DNA from: Ferrovibrio sp965278975
GTDB lineage: Bacteria; Pseudomonadota; Alphaproteobacteria; Ferrovibrionales; Ferrovibrionaceae
Direction: 5' to 3'
NCBI RefSeq assembly: GCF_965278975.1
Contig: NZ_OZ257126.1
Coordinates: forward strand, 744,001 to 808,000
Length of the DNA: 64,000 nt
Positions 1 through 8,865 of this stretch are shown piece by piece; position 1 is the stretch's first letter; each line of letters starts with the position of its first letter. The translations under genes and the position numbers were made by a program. The notes below the pieces were generated by a model that was given only the letters and a program-made list of their open reading frames with translations, was not told where the DNA came from and ran no database searches.

Positions 1-18
1 ATGACCAGCGAATTATAC

Positions 19-687
19 TTAGTCACCGAAACCATAGCTCAGGGCAGGCTGCATCTGGCGCCGCTCCTGCTCCCAGGATTCGCGCTCGCGTGCCGCCTCG
101 GCGCGCTCCCAATCCTCGGCCTCGTCATCCATCCAGCCATGGTCGTCAACGCCATCCAGGCGGTAGATCCGCTCCGGTGTGTAGATCGCGCCGCCATGAG
201 AAAGGAAGCTGGAATAGAGCACGAAACGGTCGCAGGTGAAGGATGGCGGCGAGACCAGCGCGTGATGCGCCAGATAGGCGCCGAGGCGCTCCACCGGCGG
301 CTGGTTCAGCCGCGCGAGCGTCACATGCGGCGTGAATTTACGCCGGTCCGGTTCCAGGCCCAGCCGCGCCATGGCGCCATCCACCTTCTCATGCAGCCGC
401 TCCAGGCTTTGGCTGGGCCGCACGCCGGCCCACAGGCTGCGTGCCGCGCGCTTGTCGCCGAAAGTGCCGACGCCATGCAGCGCCACCTCAAAGCTCGGCA
501 TCTGGATGCCGGTAAGCGCCTCCGCTACATGGCGGGCGGTGCGGCCATCCACCTCGCCGATGAAGCGCAGGGTGATGTGAAATTGTTCGGGATTGACCCA
601 GCGGGCTCCGGGCAGGCCGGAACACAGGCCGCGCAAGGCCAGGGACGTGGCCTCGGGTATGCTTAAGGCGACAAACAGGCGGACCAT
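19..687 (-). CDS. thpR: RNA 2',3'-cyclic phosphodiesterase (2'-5' RNA ligase family)
   Basis: A 222-residue cytoplasmic protein of the 2H phosphoesterase superfamily, which opens 2',3'-cyclic phosphates at RNA ends. Both HxT signature motifs are visible: FHITLRFIGEV near residues 36-46 and FTPHVTLARL near residues 118-127. The N-terminal MVRLFVALSIP strand is typical. The protein is longer than the roughly 180-residue family norm because of an acidic, Arg/Glu-rich C-terminal tail of about 40 residues that I cannot assign. It is transcribed leftward, away from the aldo/keto reductase region, and ends close to the left window edge. Confidence 0.9.
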   Translation of the reverse strand: MVRLFVALSIPEATSLALRGLCSGLPGARWVNPEQFHITLRFIGEVDGRTARHVAEALTGIQMPSFEVALHGVGTFGDKRAARSLWAGVRPSQSLERLHEKVDGAMARLGLEPDRRKFTPHVTLARLNQPPVERLGAYLAHHALVSPPSFTCDRFVLYSSFLSHGGAIYTPERIYRLDGVDDHGWMDDEAEDWERAEAARERESWEQERRQMQPALSYGFGD

Positions 688-737
688 GGGCGTATACTCC
701 TCGTCACGCGAGCCTGACCGCGATGAGGGTGGCGGTA

Positions 738-1781
738 TCAGGCAGCAGGATTGGGTTGGTCGCGATGGATCGCGTCGATGCCGTCGAGCACCTCCTTGGA
801 CAGGTTGACGTTGAGGGAATCGATATCGGCCTTGAGCTGCTCAAGGCTGGTGGCACCGATGATGTTCGCGGTGACGAAGGGCCGCGTGTTGACATAGGCC
901 AGCGCCATCTGCGCCGGATCGAGGCCATGCTGGCGCGCCAGTGCCACATAGCGTCCGACTGTGCGCTCGACCTGCGGATTGGAATAGCGGGTGAAGCGGG
1001 TGAACAGCGTCAGCCGCGCCCCGGCCGGCCGCGCGCCATCGAGATACTTGCCGCTGAGCACACCCATGCCGAGCGGGGAATAAGCCAGCAGGCCGACCTG
1101 TTCCTTATGGGCCACTTCGGACAGTGAGCCTTCATAGGCGCGGTTGAGCAGATTGTAGGGATTCTGGATCGAGGCCAGACGAGGCCCCGGCGCGGCGAGG
1201 TGGCTCATCACGCCCCAGGCGGTCTCGTTCGAAACGCCGAAATGCCGGATCTTGCCGGCCTGCACCAGTTCGCCCATGGCCGCAACGGTTTCCTCGATCG
1301 CCACCGACGGCTCGTCGTTCCAGGGATATTCGGCGCGGCCGAAATTGGTGGTCAGGCGATCCGGCCAATGAGTCTGGTAGAGATCGATGTAATCGGTCTG
1401 CAGCCGCTTCAGGCTCTTGTCCACTGCCTCGAAAATCTGCCGGCGGCTCAGGTTCGGCGGCTGGCCGTCATCGCGCAGCCAGGTGAAATCGCCGCGCGGG
1501 CCGCCGCCACGGCCGGCCACCTTGGTGGCAACAATCACCTTGTCGCGGTTACGGCGCGCTTTCAGCCAGGTGCCGATATGGCTTTCGGTGCGCCCCTGGG
1601 TCGCCGCCTGGGGCGGCACCGGATACATTTCAGCGGCGTCGAGGAAATTGATGCCGCGCTCCCAGGCATAATCAAGCTGGGCATGGGCTTCGGCCTCGGT
1701 GTTCTGCTGGCCCCAGGTCATGGTGCCGAGACAGATCAGGCTCACCTGCAAATCGGTGCGGCCGAGACGACGAAACTCCAT
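738..1781 (-). CDS. Aldo/keto reductase (Tas-like)
   Basis: A 347-residue NADP(H)-dependent aldo/keto reductase with a TIM-barrel fold. The N-terminus (RRLGRTDLQVS, then CLGTMTWG) and the LDAAEMYP segment with the catalytic Tyr are family hallmarks. YQTHWPDR carries the expected His, and RHFGVSNE and LAYSPLGMGVLSGKYLDG are the usual later strands. The order and length resemble E. coli Tas. The substrate cannot be deduced. The gene stands alone, with about 50 bases to thpR and a 384-base gap on its upstream side, so it probably has its own promoter in that gap. Confidence 0.9.
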   Translation of the reverse strand: MEFRRLGRTDLQVSLICLGTMTWGQQNTEAEAHAQLDYAWERGINFLDAAEMYPVPPQAATQGRTESHIGTWLKARRNRDKVIVATKVAGRGGGPRGDFTWLRDDGQPPNLSRRQIFEAVDKSLKRLQTDYIDLYQTHWPDRLTTNFGRAEYPWNDEPSVAIEETVAAMGELVQAGKIRHFGVSNETAWGVMSHLAAPGPRLASIQNPYNLLNRAYEGSLSEVAHKEQVGLLAYSPLGMGVLSGKYLDGARPAGARLTLFTRFTRYSNPQVERTVGRYVALARQHGLDPAQMALAYVNTRPFVTANIIGATSLEQLKADIDSLNVNLSKEVLDGIDAIHRDQPNPAA

Positions 1782-2165
1782 GACGGCAATCCTTCAGGCA
1801 ACAAGCTAAGCAGCCACATATTGTAGGCTGACCGCCCTATCGACAACAACTAATTGCGTTTCAAGCGATTTATGGCGGCTGAAGATGACGGTTTGCCAAC
1901 GCTGTCCGGTTTCGGACTCGTTTTGATTCCATCGCGATGTTCCAGGCCATGCCGGCTGGATGATTTGCACTGCAGGCTGCATCAAGCCGCACCATACAAG
2001 CGGCAGCGGCATGCTTGCAGGTCGAAACATTCGCAAAATGAAAGAGATAGCCACAAAAGCAGGCTATCTCGCGCCCACCCTTGCACGCTAGGATGGAACC
2101 CGGCCGCAGCATGTTTGCGGCGCTGCCGACAGAATTACGCCGGCCCAATGCAGGGGGGAACTTCC
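1782..2165. other. Intergenic region between the aldo/keto reductase and the MCP gene
   Basis: This 384-base stretch separates two divergently transcribed genes. Open frames cross it, but none has family similarity or a convincing ribosome site. The one clear structure is a perfect 9-bp inverted repeat at 2044-2070. An AG-rich ribosome site (AGGGGGGAA) lies just before the MCP start at 2166. I could not identify confident sigma-70 or sigma-28 promoter elements. Confidence 0.6.
2044..2070. repeat. Perfect 9-bp inverted repeat upstream of the MCP gene
   Basis: GAGATAGCC at 2044-2052 and GGCTATCTC at 2062-2070 are exact reverse complements around a 9-base loop (acaaaagca). The repeat ends 95 bases before the MCP start codon. 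No T-run follows on the plus strand, so it does not look like an intrinsic terminator. It could be an operator for a dimeric regulator or a hairpin in the 5' leader of the mRNA. Confidence 0.6.
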
Positions 2166-4715
2166 ATGAAGAATCTTTCGATCCGCACCATTCTCGGCGT
2201 GATCATTGGCGTACTTGGGTTGCTGCTGGTGGCAGTCAGCGTCAAGTCCCTGCAGGAAGCACTTGAGCGCAGCCACGCCGCGCAGCGCGTTGCCGCACTG
2301 GCACCGATCAGTCAGAGCTTCTTCCTTTCGCTGCAGCAACACCGGCTTGAACGCGGCAATGTGATCATCGCCATGCGCAGCAAGGATCCGGCGGAAGACG
2401 CCTCGCGCAAGAATGTCGGCGAATACGGTGCAATAGCCAAGAAAGGCTTCCAGGACGGCTATACCGGCCTCGCTGCGCTGGCGGCTTCGCTGCCCGGCTC
2501 CGGCCCGATCCTGTCCAAGCTGAAGGAAACCCATGATGCCGTAGATGCACTGCGGCCCAAAGCGCTGGCGGCGATGGCGGCGGCGGAAACACAGCGCGAT
2601 GCCCAGGCGATGCGCGACTGGCCGCGCGTGACGCAGGCCTATCTGGATGCCGTGGAGGCTGCTTCAGACTATCTCGAAGCCTCGCTGAAGATGGTCGATC
2701 CGATGGTTGACCAGTTGCTGACGGTGAAGCGCACCGCCTGGGTGGCGCGCAATTATGCTGGCTCGATGGTACTGCGCCTGCTCGCCTCAATGACCGGCGG
2801 CCAGCCCTGGACCGCCACCGACATCGCGGCTCATGCCGAGGATTTCGGCCGCCTGCTTACCGCCTGGGGCATCATTACCGAAGCCGCCGCACGCAGTGAC
2901 ATGCCAGCCGCCGTGGCGGATGCCGCCAACAAGACCCGCGCTGTATTCCAGGGGCCGATGGCCGATGAGCGCCAGAAGGTGGTGACCGCGCTGACCGCCG
3001 GCCAGAAGCCCGATATCCCGCAGGCCGAATTCCAGCCGCGCCAGGTGGAAGGCCTGAGCCTGATCAATGAAATCGCCAATCAGGCGCTGGAACAACTCAT
3101 CCTGCGTGCCGATGAGCAGAAGGATCTGGCAATGCGGCGCCTGGTGATCAGCGGCGTGCTGCTGGCCCTGGCTGTAGCGGTAACCGTGATTGGCTTCCTG
3201 ATTGTGCAATGGCGCGTCAGCGGGCCGATCACCGGCATGACCGAGGCGATGCAGCGTCTGGCCGACCGTGACCTCACCGTCGCCATCCCCTTCGTCGAGC
3301 GCGGCGCCGAAATCGGCCGCATGGCCAAGGCCTTGCAGGTATTCAAGGATAACATGGCGGCGCGCGAGCAGGCCGAAGCAGACATTGCCCGCCAGCGCGA
3401 GGAAACCGAGCGCCGCCGGCAGGAGCGCGAAACCAGCGAGAAGGCAGCAGGTGAGGAAATCGCCGCGCTGGTCAATCAGGTCGGCCAGGGTGATCTCTCG
3501 GGCCGCATCAGCGAGGGTGGCAAGAGCGGCTTCTTCCTCTCCACCAGCCAGGAACTGAACCGCCTGGTGGTGACGCTGCAAACCATGAGCGAGGAACTGG
3601 CTTCCACCATGGGCGCCATGGCGGGCGGCGACCTGCGCCCGCGCGTGAAGGGCGACTATCGCGGCGTGTTCGGCGAGATCAAGCATGGCGTCAACAGCAT
3701 GGCCGACCAGATGCGGGATTTTGCCGGCCGCCTGACCATGACGGCACAGTCGGTGAAAACCGCTTCCGATGAAATCTCCACCGGCAGCCAGGATCTGGCT
3801 CAGCGCACCGAAAGCCAGGCCGCCAGCATCGAGGAAACCGCCGCTTCGATGCACGAAATCACCACCACGGTGAAGCAGAATGCCGATAATGCCCAGGCCG
3901 CGAACCAGCTGGCCACCACAGCACGCGACAGCGCCGAGAAGGGCGGCAGCGTGGTGAGCGATGCCGTGGCGGCAGTGACACAGATCGAGGAAAGCGCGCG
4001 CAAGATTTCCGATATCGTCGGCCTGATCGACGAGATCGCCTTCCAGACCAACCTGCTGGCGCTGAATGCCAGCGTTGAAGCCGCCCGTGCCGGCGAGGCC
4101 GGCAAGGGTTTCGCCGTCGTGGCACAGGAAGTGCGCGCGTTGGCGCAGCGTTCGGCCAATGCCTCGCGCGAGATCAAGGCACTGATCCAGGCCTCCAACG
4201 CCCAGGTGAAAACCGGCGCCGGCCTGGTCAATCAGACCGGCAAATCGCTCACCGATATCGTCGCCGCGATCAAGAAGGTGTCGGATATCGTTGCCGAGAT
4301 CGCCGCCGCCAGCCGCGAGCAGGCCACCGGCCTTGAGCAGATCAACACCGCTGTAGGCAGCATGGACGAGATGACCCAGCGCAATGCCGCTCTGGTGGAA
4401 GAAACCACGGCGGCGGCGCAATCGCTGGCCGGGCAGGCACGTGAACTGGCGCAGCTTGTTGGTTTCTTCAAGCTCGATGATGCGGCGGCGGCATCAACCC
4501 CGGCGTCGGCGATGGCCAAGCCCGTTGCTCCGCCGCCGGCACTCGTTCCGGCCAAGGCGGCAGCGGCAGCAATCAAGCCGGCGCCGATGGCGGCCAAGCC
4601 TGCAGTGACCAGGCCTGCGGCCACGACGCCAAAGCCGGTCGCCGCGCCCAAGCCGGTCGCCGCAGCCAAGCCCGCGCCGAAGCCGGCTGACGATGACGAC
4701 TGGCAGGAATTCTAA
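2166..4715 (+). CDS. Methyl-accepting chemotaxis protein with C-terminal WxxF tether
   Basis: An 849-residue transmembrane chemoreceptor. The start at 2166 is chosen because it follows AGGGGGGAA and begins directly with the first membrane helix (about residues 8-28). A roughly 290-residue all-helical periplasmic sensor region follows, then a second membrane helix near 323-345. Next come a HAMP segment with SGPITGMTEAM, a second HAMP-like segment, and the cytoplasmic coiled coil. The hairpin tip (DEIAFQTNLLALNASVEAAR, about 620-640) matches the invariant CheA/CheW contact region. An Ala/Pro/Lys-rich linker of about 75 residues ends in DDDWQEF, which resembles the NWETF-type tether for CheR and CheB. 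CheD, CheR and CheB are encoded 12-22 kb away. The ligand is unknown. Confidence 0.93.
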   Translation: MKNLSIRTILGVIIGVLGLLLVAVSVKSLQEALERSHAAQRVAALAPISQSFFLSLQQHRLERGNVIIAMRSKDPAEDASRKNVGEYGAIAKKGFQDGYTGLAALAASLPGSGPILSKLKETHDAVDALRPKALAAMAAAETQRDAQAMRDWPRVTQAYLDAVEAASDYLEASLKMVDPMVDQLLTVKRTAWVARNYAGSMVLRLLASMTGGQPWTATDIAAHAEDFGRLLTAWGIITEAAARSDMPAAVADAANKTRAVFQGPMADERQKVVTALTAGQKPDIPQAEFQPRQVEGLSLINEIANQALEQLILRADEQKDLAMRRLVISGVLLALAVAVTVIGFLIVQWRVSGPITGMTEAMQRLADRDLTVAIPFVERGAEIGRMAKALQVFKDNMAAREQAEADIARQREETERRRQERETSEKAAGEEIAALVNQVGQGDLSGRISEGGKSGFFLSTSQELNRLVVTLQTMSEELASTMGAMAGGDLRPRVKGDYRGVFGEIKHGVNSMADQMRDFAGRLTMTAQSVKTASDEISTGSQDLAQRTESQAASIEETAASMHEITTTVKQNADNAQAANQLATTARDSAEKGGSVVSDAVAAVTQIEESARKISDIVGLIDEIAFQTNLLALNASVEAARAGEAGKGFAVVAQEVRALAQRSANASREIKALIQASNAQVKTGAGLVNQTGKSLTDIVAAIKKVSDIVAEIAAASREQATGLEQINTAVGSMDEMTQRNAALVEETTAAAQSLAGQARELAQLVGFFKLDDAAAASTPASAMAKPVAPPPALVPAKAAAAAIKPAPMAAKPAVTRPAATTPKPVAAPKPVAAAKPAPKPADDDDWQEF

Positions 4716-4758
4716 GAACGAATTCCCACCATAGCCAATCACCCCATACAATTTGTCA

Positions 4759-4834
4759 CCCTCGCAAAAGCGAGGGTCCCATTTGCCTTTGAGAATGACG
4801 CGCCAGGAAATGGGATGCCGGCTTTCGCCGGCAT
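4759..4834. repeat. Composite extragenic inverted-repeat element
   Basis: Three nested inverted repeats lie in the 172-base gap between the convergent MCP and esterase genes. CCCTCGC/GCGAGGG is at 4759-4765 and 4770-4776 around AAAA. ATGCCGGC/GCCGGCAT is at 4815-4822 and 4827-4834 around TTTC. TCCCATTT (4777-4784) pairs with AAATGGGA (4808-4815), joining the two hairpins into one folded structure. It looks like a dispersed REP- or MITE-type extragenic element, and it could also act as a bidirectional mRNA end. I saw no second copy in this window. Confidence 0.6.
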
Positions 4835-4887
4835 GACTAAGCTGGGTTTACTGCGCCACTATAAGCAGAACGGAGCGGCGCAAGCGT

Positions 4888-5559
4888 TTACCCTTTCAGC
4901 CACGCCGTCACTGACGGCAGCATGCGCTTGACCATTTCGGCGACACCGGCGCGGTTCGGGTGCATGCCGTCATCCAGCGTCAGGTCGCGCCTTGTAGCGA
5001 CGCCATCAAGGAAGAATGGATAGAGCGGCAGCTTGTATTTCTCAGCCAGCGCCGGATACAGCGCATTGAAGCGGCGGCCGTAATCCTCGCCCAGATTGGG
5101 CGCCGCCATCATGCCGACCAGCATCACCTTGACCCCGGCGGATTGCAGCTTGGTGACAATGCGCTCGATATTGGTCTGGGCATTCTCCGGGCTCAAGCCC
5201 CGCAGCATGTCGTTCGCACCCAGCGCCACCAAGGCATGGGTCGGCTTGTCGGCAAGCGACCAGTCGAGCCTTGAAAGCGCGCCAGCCGATGTGTCGCCGG
5301 AAACACCGGCATTGATCGCAGTGACATTCATACCCGCTTCGCGCAGCGCCTTCTCAAGCTGCGCCGGGAAAGCGGCATCGGCGGGCAGATTGTAACCGGC
5401 GGTGAGACTGTCGCCGAGCGCCAGCAGGCGGATTCCCTGTGCCTGGGCCGAGGCAGCCGAAGCCAGCGATAACGTAATGGTGAGCAGCGTCACAAACAGC
5501 CAGGCCAAATATTGGCGCTGGCGCAGGAGCCTCCCATATAGTCCGTGCAAAGGAACCAT
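4888..5559 (-). CDS. tesA: GDSL-family arylesterase / acyl-CoA thioesterase I (TesA-like)
   Basis: A secreted or periplasmic SGNH hydrolase of about 223 residues. A signal peptide (RLLRQRQ n-region, hydrophobic core, cleavage near ASAQAQG) precedes block I LALGDSLTAGYN with the nucleophilic Ser. GANDML forms block III, and DGMHPNRAG carries the catalytic Asp and His. The next genes rightward are ybbA and ybbP homologues, the same neighbourhood as in E. coli. I chose the ATG at 5559 because it gives a normal signal peptide. This makes its start codon overlap the ybbA start codon. An ATG at 5568 would add three residues. The frame remains open upstream but only as antisense to ybbA. Confidence 0.88.
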   Translation of the reverse strand: MVPLHGLYGRLLRQRQYLAWLFVTLLTITLSLASAASAQAQGIRLLALGDSLTAGYNLPADAAFPAQLEKALREAGMNVTAINAGVSGDTSAGALSRLDWSLADKPTHALVALGANDMLRGLSPENAQTNIERIVTKLQSAGVKVMLVGMMAAPNLGEDYGRRFNALYPALAEKYKLPLYPFFLDGVATRRDLTLDDGMHPNRAGVAEMVKRMLPSVTAWLKG

Positions 5560-6310
5560 GACACGCATGACAGCCACTTCCGCCTCCGAATTCACTGCTC
5601 CGGCCAGCGCCATCGTGACGCTGACCGATGTGAAGCTCACTCTCACCAGCACGGCCGGCCCGGTCAACATCCTGCGCGGCATTGATCTGAGTGTCGCGCC
5701 AGGTGAACGGATCGGCATCGTCGGCCCCTCGGGTTCCGGCAAGTCCACCCTGCTGGCAGTGCTTGGCGGCCTGGAAAGCGTCAGCAGCGGCAATGTGCGC
5801 GTGGCCGGCGCCGATCTGAACAAGCTGAAGGAAGACGAGCTGGCGCTGTGGCGCCGCGAGCGCATCGGCATTGTGTTCCAGGCCTTCAACCTGATCCCGA
5901 CCATGACGGCGCTAGAGAATGTGATGGTGCCGATGGAACTCGCCGGCGCCGCCGATGCCGAAGCCCGCGCCCGCGCGGCGCTGGCCCAGGTCGGCCTTGG
6001 CCAGCGTGAGACGCATTATCCGGCACAGCTTTCCGGCGGCGAACAGCAGCGCGTGGCCCTGGCCCGTGCCGTGGCGCCGAAGCCGGCCCTGCTGCTGGCC
6101 GACGAGCCGACCGGCAATCTCGATGGCAGCACCGGCCAGGCGATCATCGACCTGTTGTTCGGCGAAGCGGCGCGGCTGAATTCCACCCTGATCCTGATCA
6201 CCCATGACCAGGCCCTGGCAGAACGCTGCGACCGCGTGGTGCGGATCGAGGATGGCAGGATCAGGAGCATCGAGCCGGGCAAGGCCATACTGGCCCAGGC
6301 GGCCGATTGA
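5558..6310 (+). CDS. ybbA: ABC transporter ATP-binding protein (YbbA/LolD type)
   Basis: A 250-residue ATPase of the MacB/LolD superfamily, partner of the large permease encoded next. Walker A is GPSGSGKST, the Q-loop is FQAFNL, the signature is LSGGEQQRVALARA and Walker B is LLLADEPT. The LolD-type motif VMVPMEL is also present. AAAGGA (5549-5554) precedes the ATG at 5558; an internal ATG at 5567 is also possible. The gene overlaps the permease start by one base and overlaps the divergent tesA start codon. A CATATAGT sequence at 5535-5542 could be part of its -10 element, which would then lie inside tesA. Confidence 0.92.
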   Translation: MTRMTATSASEFTAPASAIVTLTDVKLTLTSTAGPVNILRGIDLSVAPGERIGIVGPSGSGKSTLLAVLGGLESVSSGNVRVAGADLNKLKEDELALWRRERIGIVFQAFNLIPTMTALENVMVPMELAGAADAEARARAALAQVGLGQRETHYPAQLSGGEQQRVALARAVAPKPALLLADEPTGNLDGSTGQAIIDLLFGEAARLNSTLILITHDQALAERCDRVVRIEDGRIRSIEPGKAILAQAAD

Positions 6311-8835
6311 TGCTGTCTCTCAAACTTTCCTGGCGCGAGCTGCGCGGCGGCCTGCTCGGCTTCCGCCTCTTTGTCGCCTGCCTTGCGCTCGGCGTTGCTT
6401 CCATTGCCGGTATCGGCTCGCTCAGCTCCGCCATCGTCGCCGGGCTTGAACGCGACGGCCGCCTACTGCTGGGCGGCGATATCGAATTCCGCCTGATCCA
6501 CCGCGAAGCCGAGCCACGCGAACGCGCCTTCCTCGATGCCCAGGGCCGTGTTTCAGAAACCGTGCAGATGCGCGCCATGGCGCATCGGACAGCAGGCGAC
6601 ACCAGCACGCTGGTTGAACTGAAAGCCGTGGATCAAGCCTATCCGCTGGTCGGCCAGGTGATGCTGCAGCCGGCCCTGCCGCTGGCGGATGTGCTGCGCC
6701 GCGATGGCGATGTGTTCGGTGCCGCCGTGGATGAAGCCACCCTGGTGCGGCTGGAAGCACAGCTTGGCGATGTGATCGGCATCGGCCAGGCGAAGTTCAG
6801 GCTCAACGCCGTGATCGAGCGCGAACCGGACCGCGCCACCGAGGGCCTGACGCTGGGGCCGCGCGTGCTGGCCAGCCGCGCGGCGCTGGATGCCAGCGGC
6901 CTGGTGCAGCCGGGTTCCTTGAGCTACTTCCACTATCGCATTTCCTATGCACCCGGCATCGAGCTGGAAAGCGTGACCGCGCGTGCCAAGGCCGAATTCG
7001 CCGAGAGCGGCTGGCGCATCCGCGACTGGCGCGGCGGCAACCCCGGCCTGCGCCGCTTCCTCGACCGCGCCGGCCTATTCCTGGTGCTGGTCGGCCTCAC
7101 CGCCCTGCTGATCGGCGGCGTCGGCGTCGCCAATGCCGTGCATGCCCATATGCAGGCCAAGACCGGCACCATCGCGACACTGAAATCGCTCGGCGCCACC
7201 ACCGGGCTGATTTTCCGCGTCTATCTGTGGCAAACTTTCCTGCTCGCCGGCATCGGCATCGTCATCGGCGTCAGCCTCGGTGCCTTCCTGCCGATGCTGG
7301 CCGCCAATGCACTGAACGCCGCCCTGCCCGTGCCGCTGGCCGCCGGCCTCTACTGGCAGCCCCTGGCCGTCGCCGGCCTCTATGGCCTGCTGGTGGCCCT
7401 GGCTTTCGCGCTGTGGCCGCTGGCGCGTGCCGCCGATATCCGACCGGCAGCGCTTTACCGCGATCTGGTGGCACCGGGCCTGAACCTGCCGCGCTGGCCT
7501 TATCTGCTCGGCACGGCATTGCTGTTCGCTGCCCTGGCAGCCCTGGCGATCTTCTCCGCCGAAGTGCCGCGCTTCGCCGCCTATTTCGTTGCCGGTGCGG
7601 CGGTCAGCTTCCTGTTCTTCCGCCTGCTCGCCTGGGGCCTTGGCAAAGTGGCGGCGCGCATCACTCTGCCGGCCAATCGGGGCCGCTGGACCGCCAGATT
7701 GCGGCTGGCGCTGGCCGCCTTGCATCGTCCCGGCTCAGCCACCGCCAGCCTGATGCTGTCGCTCGGCGTGGCGCTGACGCTGCTGGTCACCATGGCGCAG
7801 GTGGAGGGCAACCTGCATGCGCAGGTGACCGAACGCCTGCCCGATGAAGCCCCGGCTTTCTTCTTTGTCGATATCCAGCCCGACCAGATCGACGCCTTCA
7901 AGCAGCTAGTGGCGGCAACACCGGGCACCGGCGCGGTGCAGACCGTGCCCAATCTGCGCGGCCGCATCACGCGCGTCGGCGATCTGGCGCCGGAGCAGGT
8001 AACAGTGGATCCCGAGCAGCGCTGGGTGCTGCAGGGCGACCGTGGCCTGACCTATTCGCGCGAATTGCCGGAAGGTTCCACCCTGGTCGCCGGCCAATGG
8101 TGGCCGAAGGATTACGACGGCCCGCCGCTGATCTCGCTGGAGGAAGCCGTGGCCAAGGGCCTGGGGCTGAAGCTCGGCGACAGCCTGACGGTGAATATCC
8201 TGGGCCGTGACATCGAGGCCAAAATCGCCAATATCCGCCGGCTCGACTGGAGCAGCCTGGGCATCAACTTCGTCATCGTGTTCTCGCCCGGCCTGCTGGA
8301 ACGCGCACCGCATACCCATCTCGCCACCGTGAAGGCGACGCCAGAGGGCGAGAATGCGTTGTTCCGTGCCGTCACCAAACAGATGCCCGGCATCTCGGTG
8401 ATCCGCATGAAGGATGTGCTGACCGAGGTGAACAACCTGGTCACCAAGCTCGGTTCGGCCGTGCGCGGTGCCGCCATCGTCACGCTGATTTCCGGCCTGC
8501 TGGTGCTGGCCGGTGCGCTGGCCGCCGAGCATCGCCGCCGGCTGCGCGAAGGCGCGATCCTGAAAGCCCTGGGCGCCACGCGCAGCGACATCCTGGCGGC
8601 GCATCTGCTGGAATATGCCGCCGTCGGCCTGGTCGGCGCGGCCCTGGCCTATGGCCTGGGCCTGGCGGCTTCCTGGGGCATCGTGGCGCGGATCATGAAT
8701 TCCGGCTACACGCCGCTGGCCGGCACCGCCGCGCTCACAGCACTCGGCGGCCTCGGCGTGGCTTTGCTGCTTGGCCTCGGCGGCGCCTGGGCAACGCTGA
8801 ACGCCAAGCCGGCGCCGCTGCTGCGTCAGGCATAG
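6310..8835 (+). CDS. ybbP: ABC transporter permease (YbbP/FtsX family)
   Basis: An 841-residue membrane protein with two FtsX-type permease cores and extracytoplasmic domains. The first helix is near residues 15-40. A helix cluster near 255-400 contains the KTGTIATLKSLGAT coupling motif. A second block of helices lies near 400-500, and a C-terminal set carries the paired motif REGAILKALGATRSDIL. Size and layout match E. coli YbbP. ATG 6310 overlaps the ybbA stop (TGATG), showing translational coupling; a TTG at 6307 would add one residue. The TesA-YbbA-YbbP linkage suggests export or release of a lipid or secondary metabolite, but the cargo is not established. Confidence 0.9.
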   Translation: MLSLKLSWRELRGGLLGFRLFVACLALGVASIAGIGSLSSAIVAGLERDGRLLLGGDIEFRLIHREAEPRERAFLDAQGRVSETVQMRAMAHRTAGDTSTLVELKAVDQAYPLVGQVMLQPALPLADVLRRDGDVFGAAVDEATLVRLEAQLGDVIGIGQAKFRLNAVIEREPDRATEGLTLGPRVLASRAALDASGLVQPGSLSYFHYRISYAPGIELESVTARAKAEFAESGWRIRDWRGGNPGLRRFLDRAGLFLVLVGLTALLIGGVGVANAVHAHMQAKTGTIATLKSLGATTGLIFRVYLWQTFLLAGIGIVIGVSLGAFLPMLAANALNAALPVPLAAGLYWQPLAVAGLYGLLVALAFALWPLARAADIRPAALYRDLVAPGLNLPRWPYLLGTALLFAALAALAIFSAEVPRFAAYFVAGAAVSFLFFRLLAWGLGKVAARITLPANRGRWTARLRLALAALHRPGSATASLMLSLGVALTLLVTMAQVEGNLHAQVTERLPDEAPAFFFVDIQPDQIDAFKQLVAATPGTGAVQTVPNLRGRITRVGDLAPEQVTVDPEQRWVLQGDRGLTYSRELPEGSTLVAGQWWPKDYDGPPLISLEEAVAKGLGLKLGDSLTVNILGRDIEAKIANIRRLDWSSLGINFVIVFSPGLLERAPHTHLATVKATPEGENALFRAVTKQMPGISVIRMKDVLTEVNNLVTKLGSAVRGAAIVTLISGLLVLAGALAAEHRRRLREGAILKALGATRSDILAAHLLEYAAVGLVGAALAYGLGLAASWGIVARIMNSGYTPLAGTAALTALGGLGVALLLGLGGAWATLNAKPAPLLRQA

Positions 8836-8865
8836 CGGCGCAAGGCTCAGCCCCAGTCTTAAGAC

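Noticed and set aside
1854..2165. N-terminal extension of the MCP by 104 residues
   Set aside because: The upstream frame lacks a ribosome site and would put a non-membrane segment before the first helix. ATG 2166 has a strong site.
2787..4421. A 544-codon minus-strand frame inside the MCP gene
   Set aside because: Antisense to the signalling domain with invariant receptor motifs; no family similarity.
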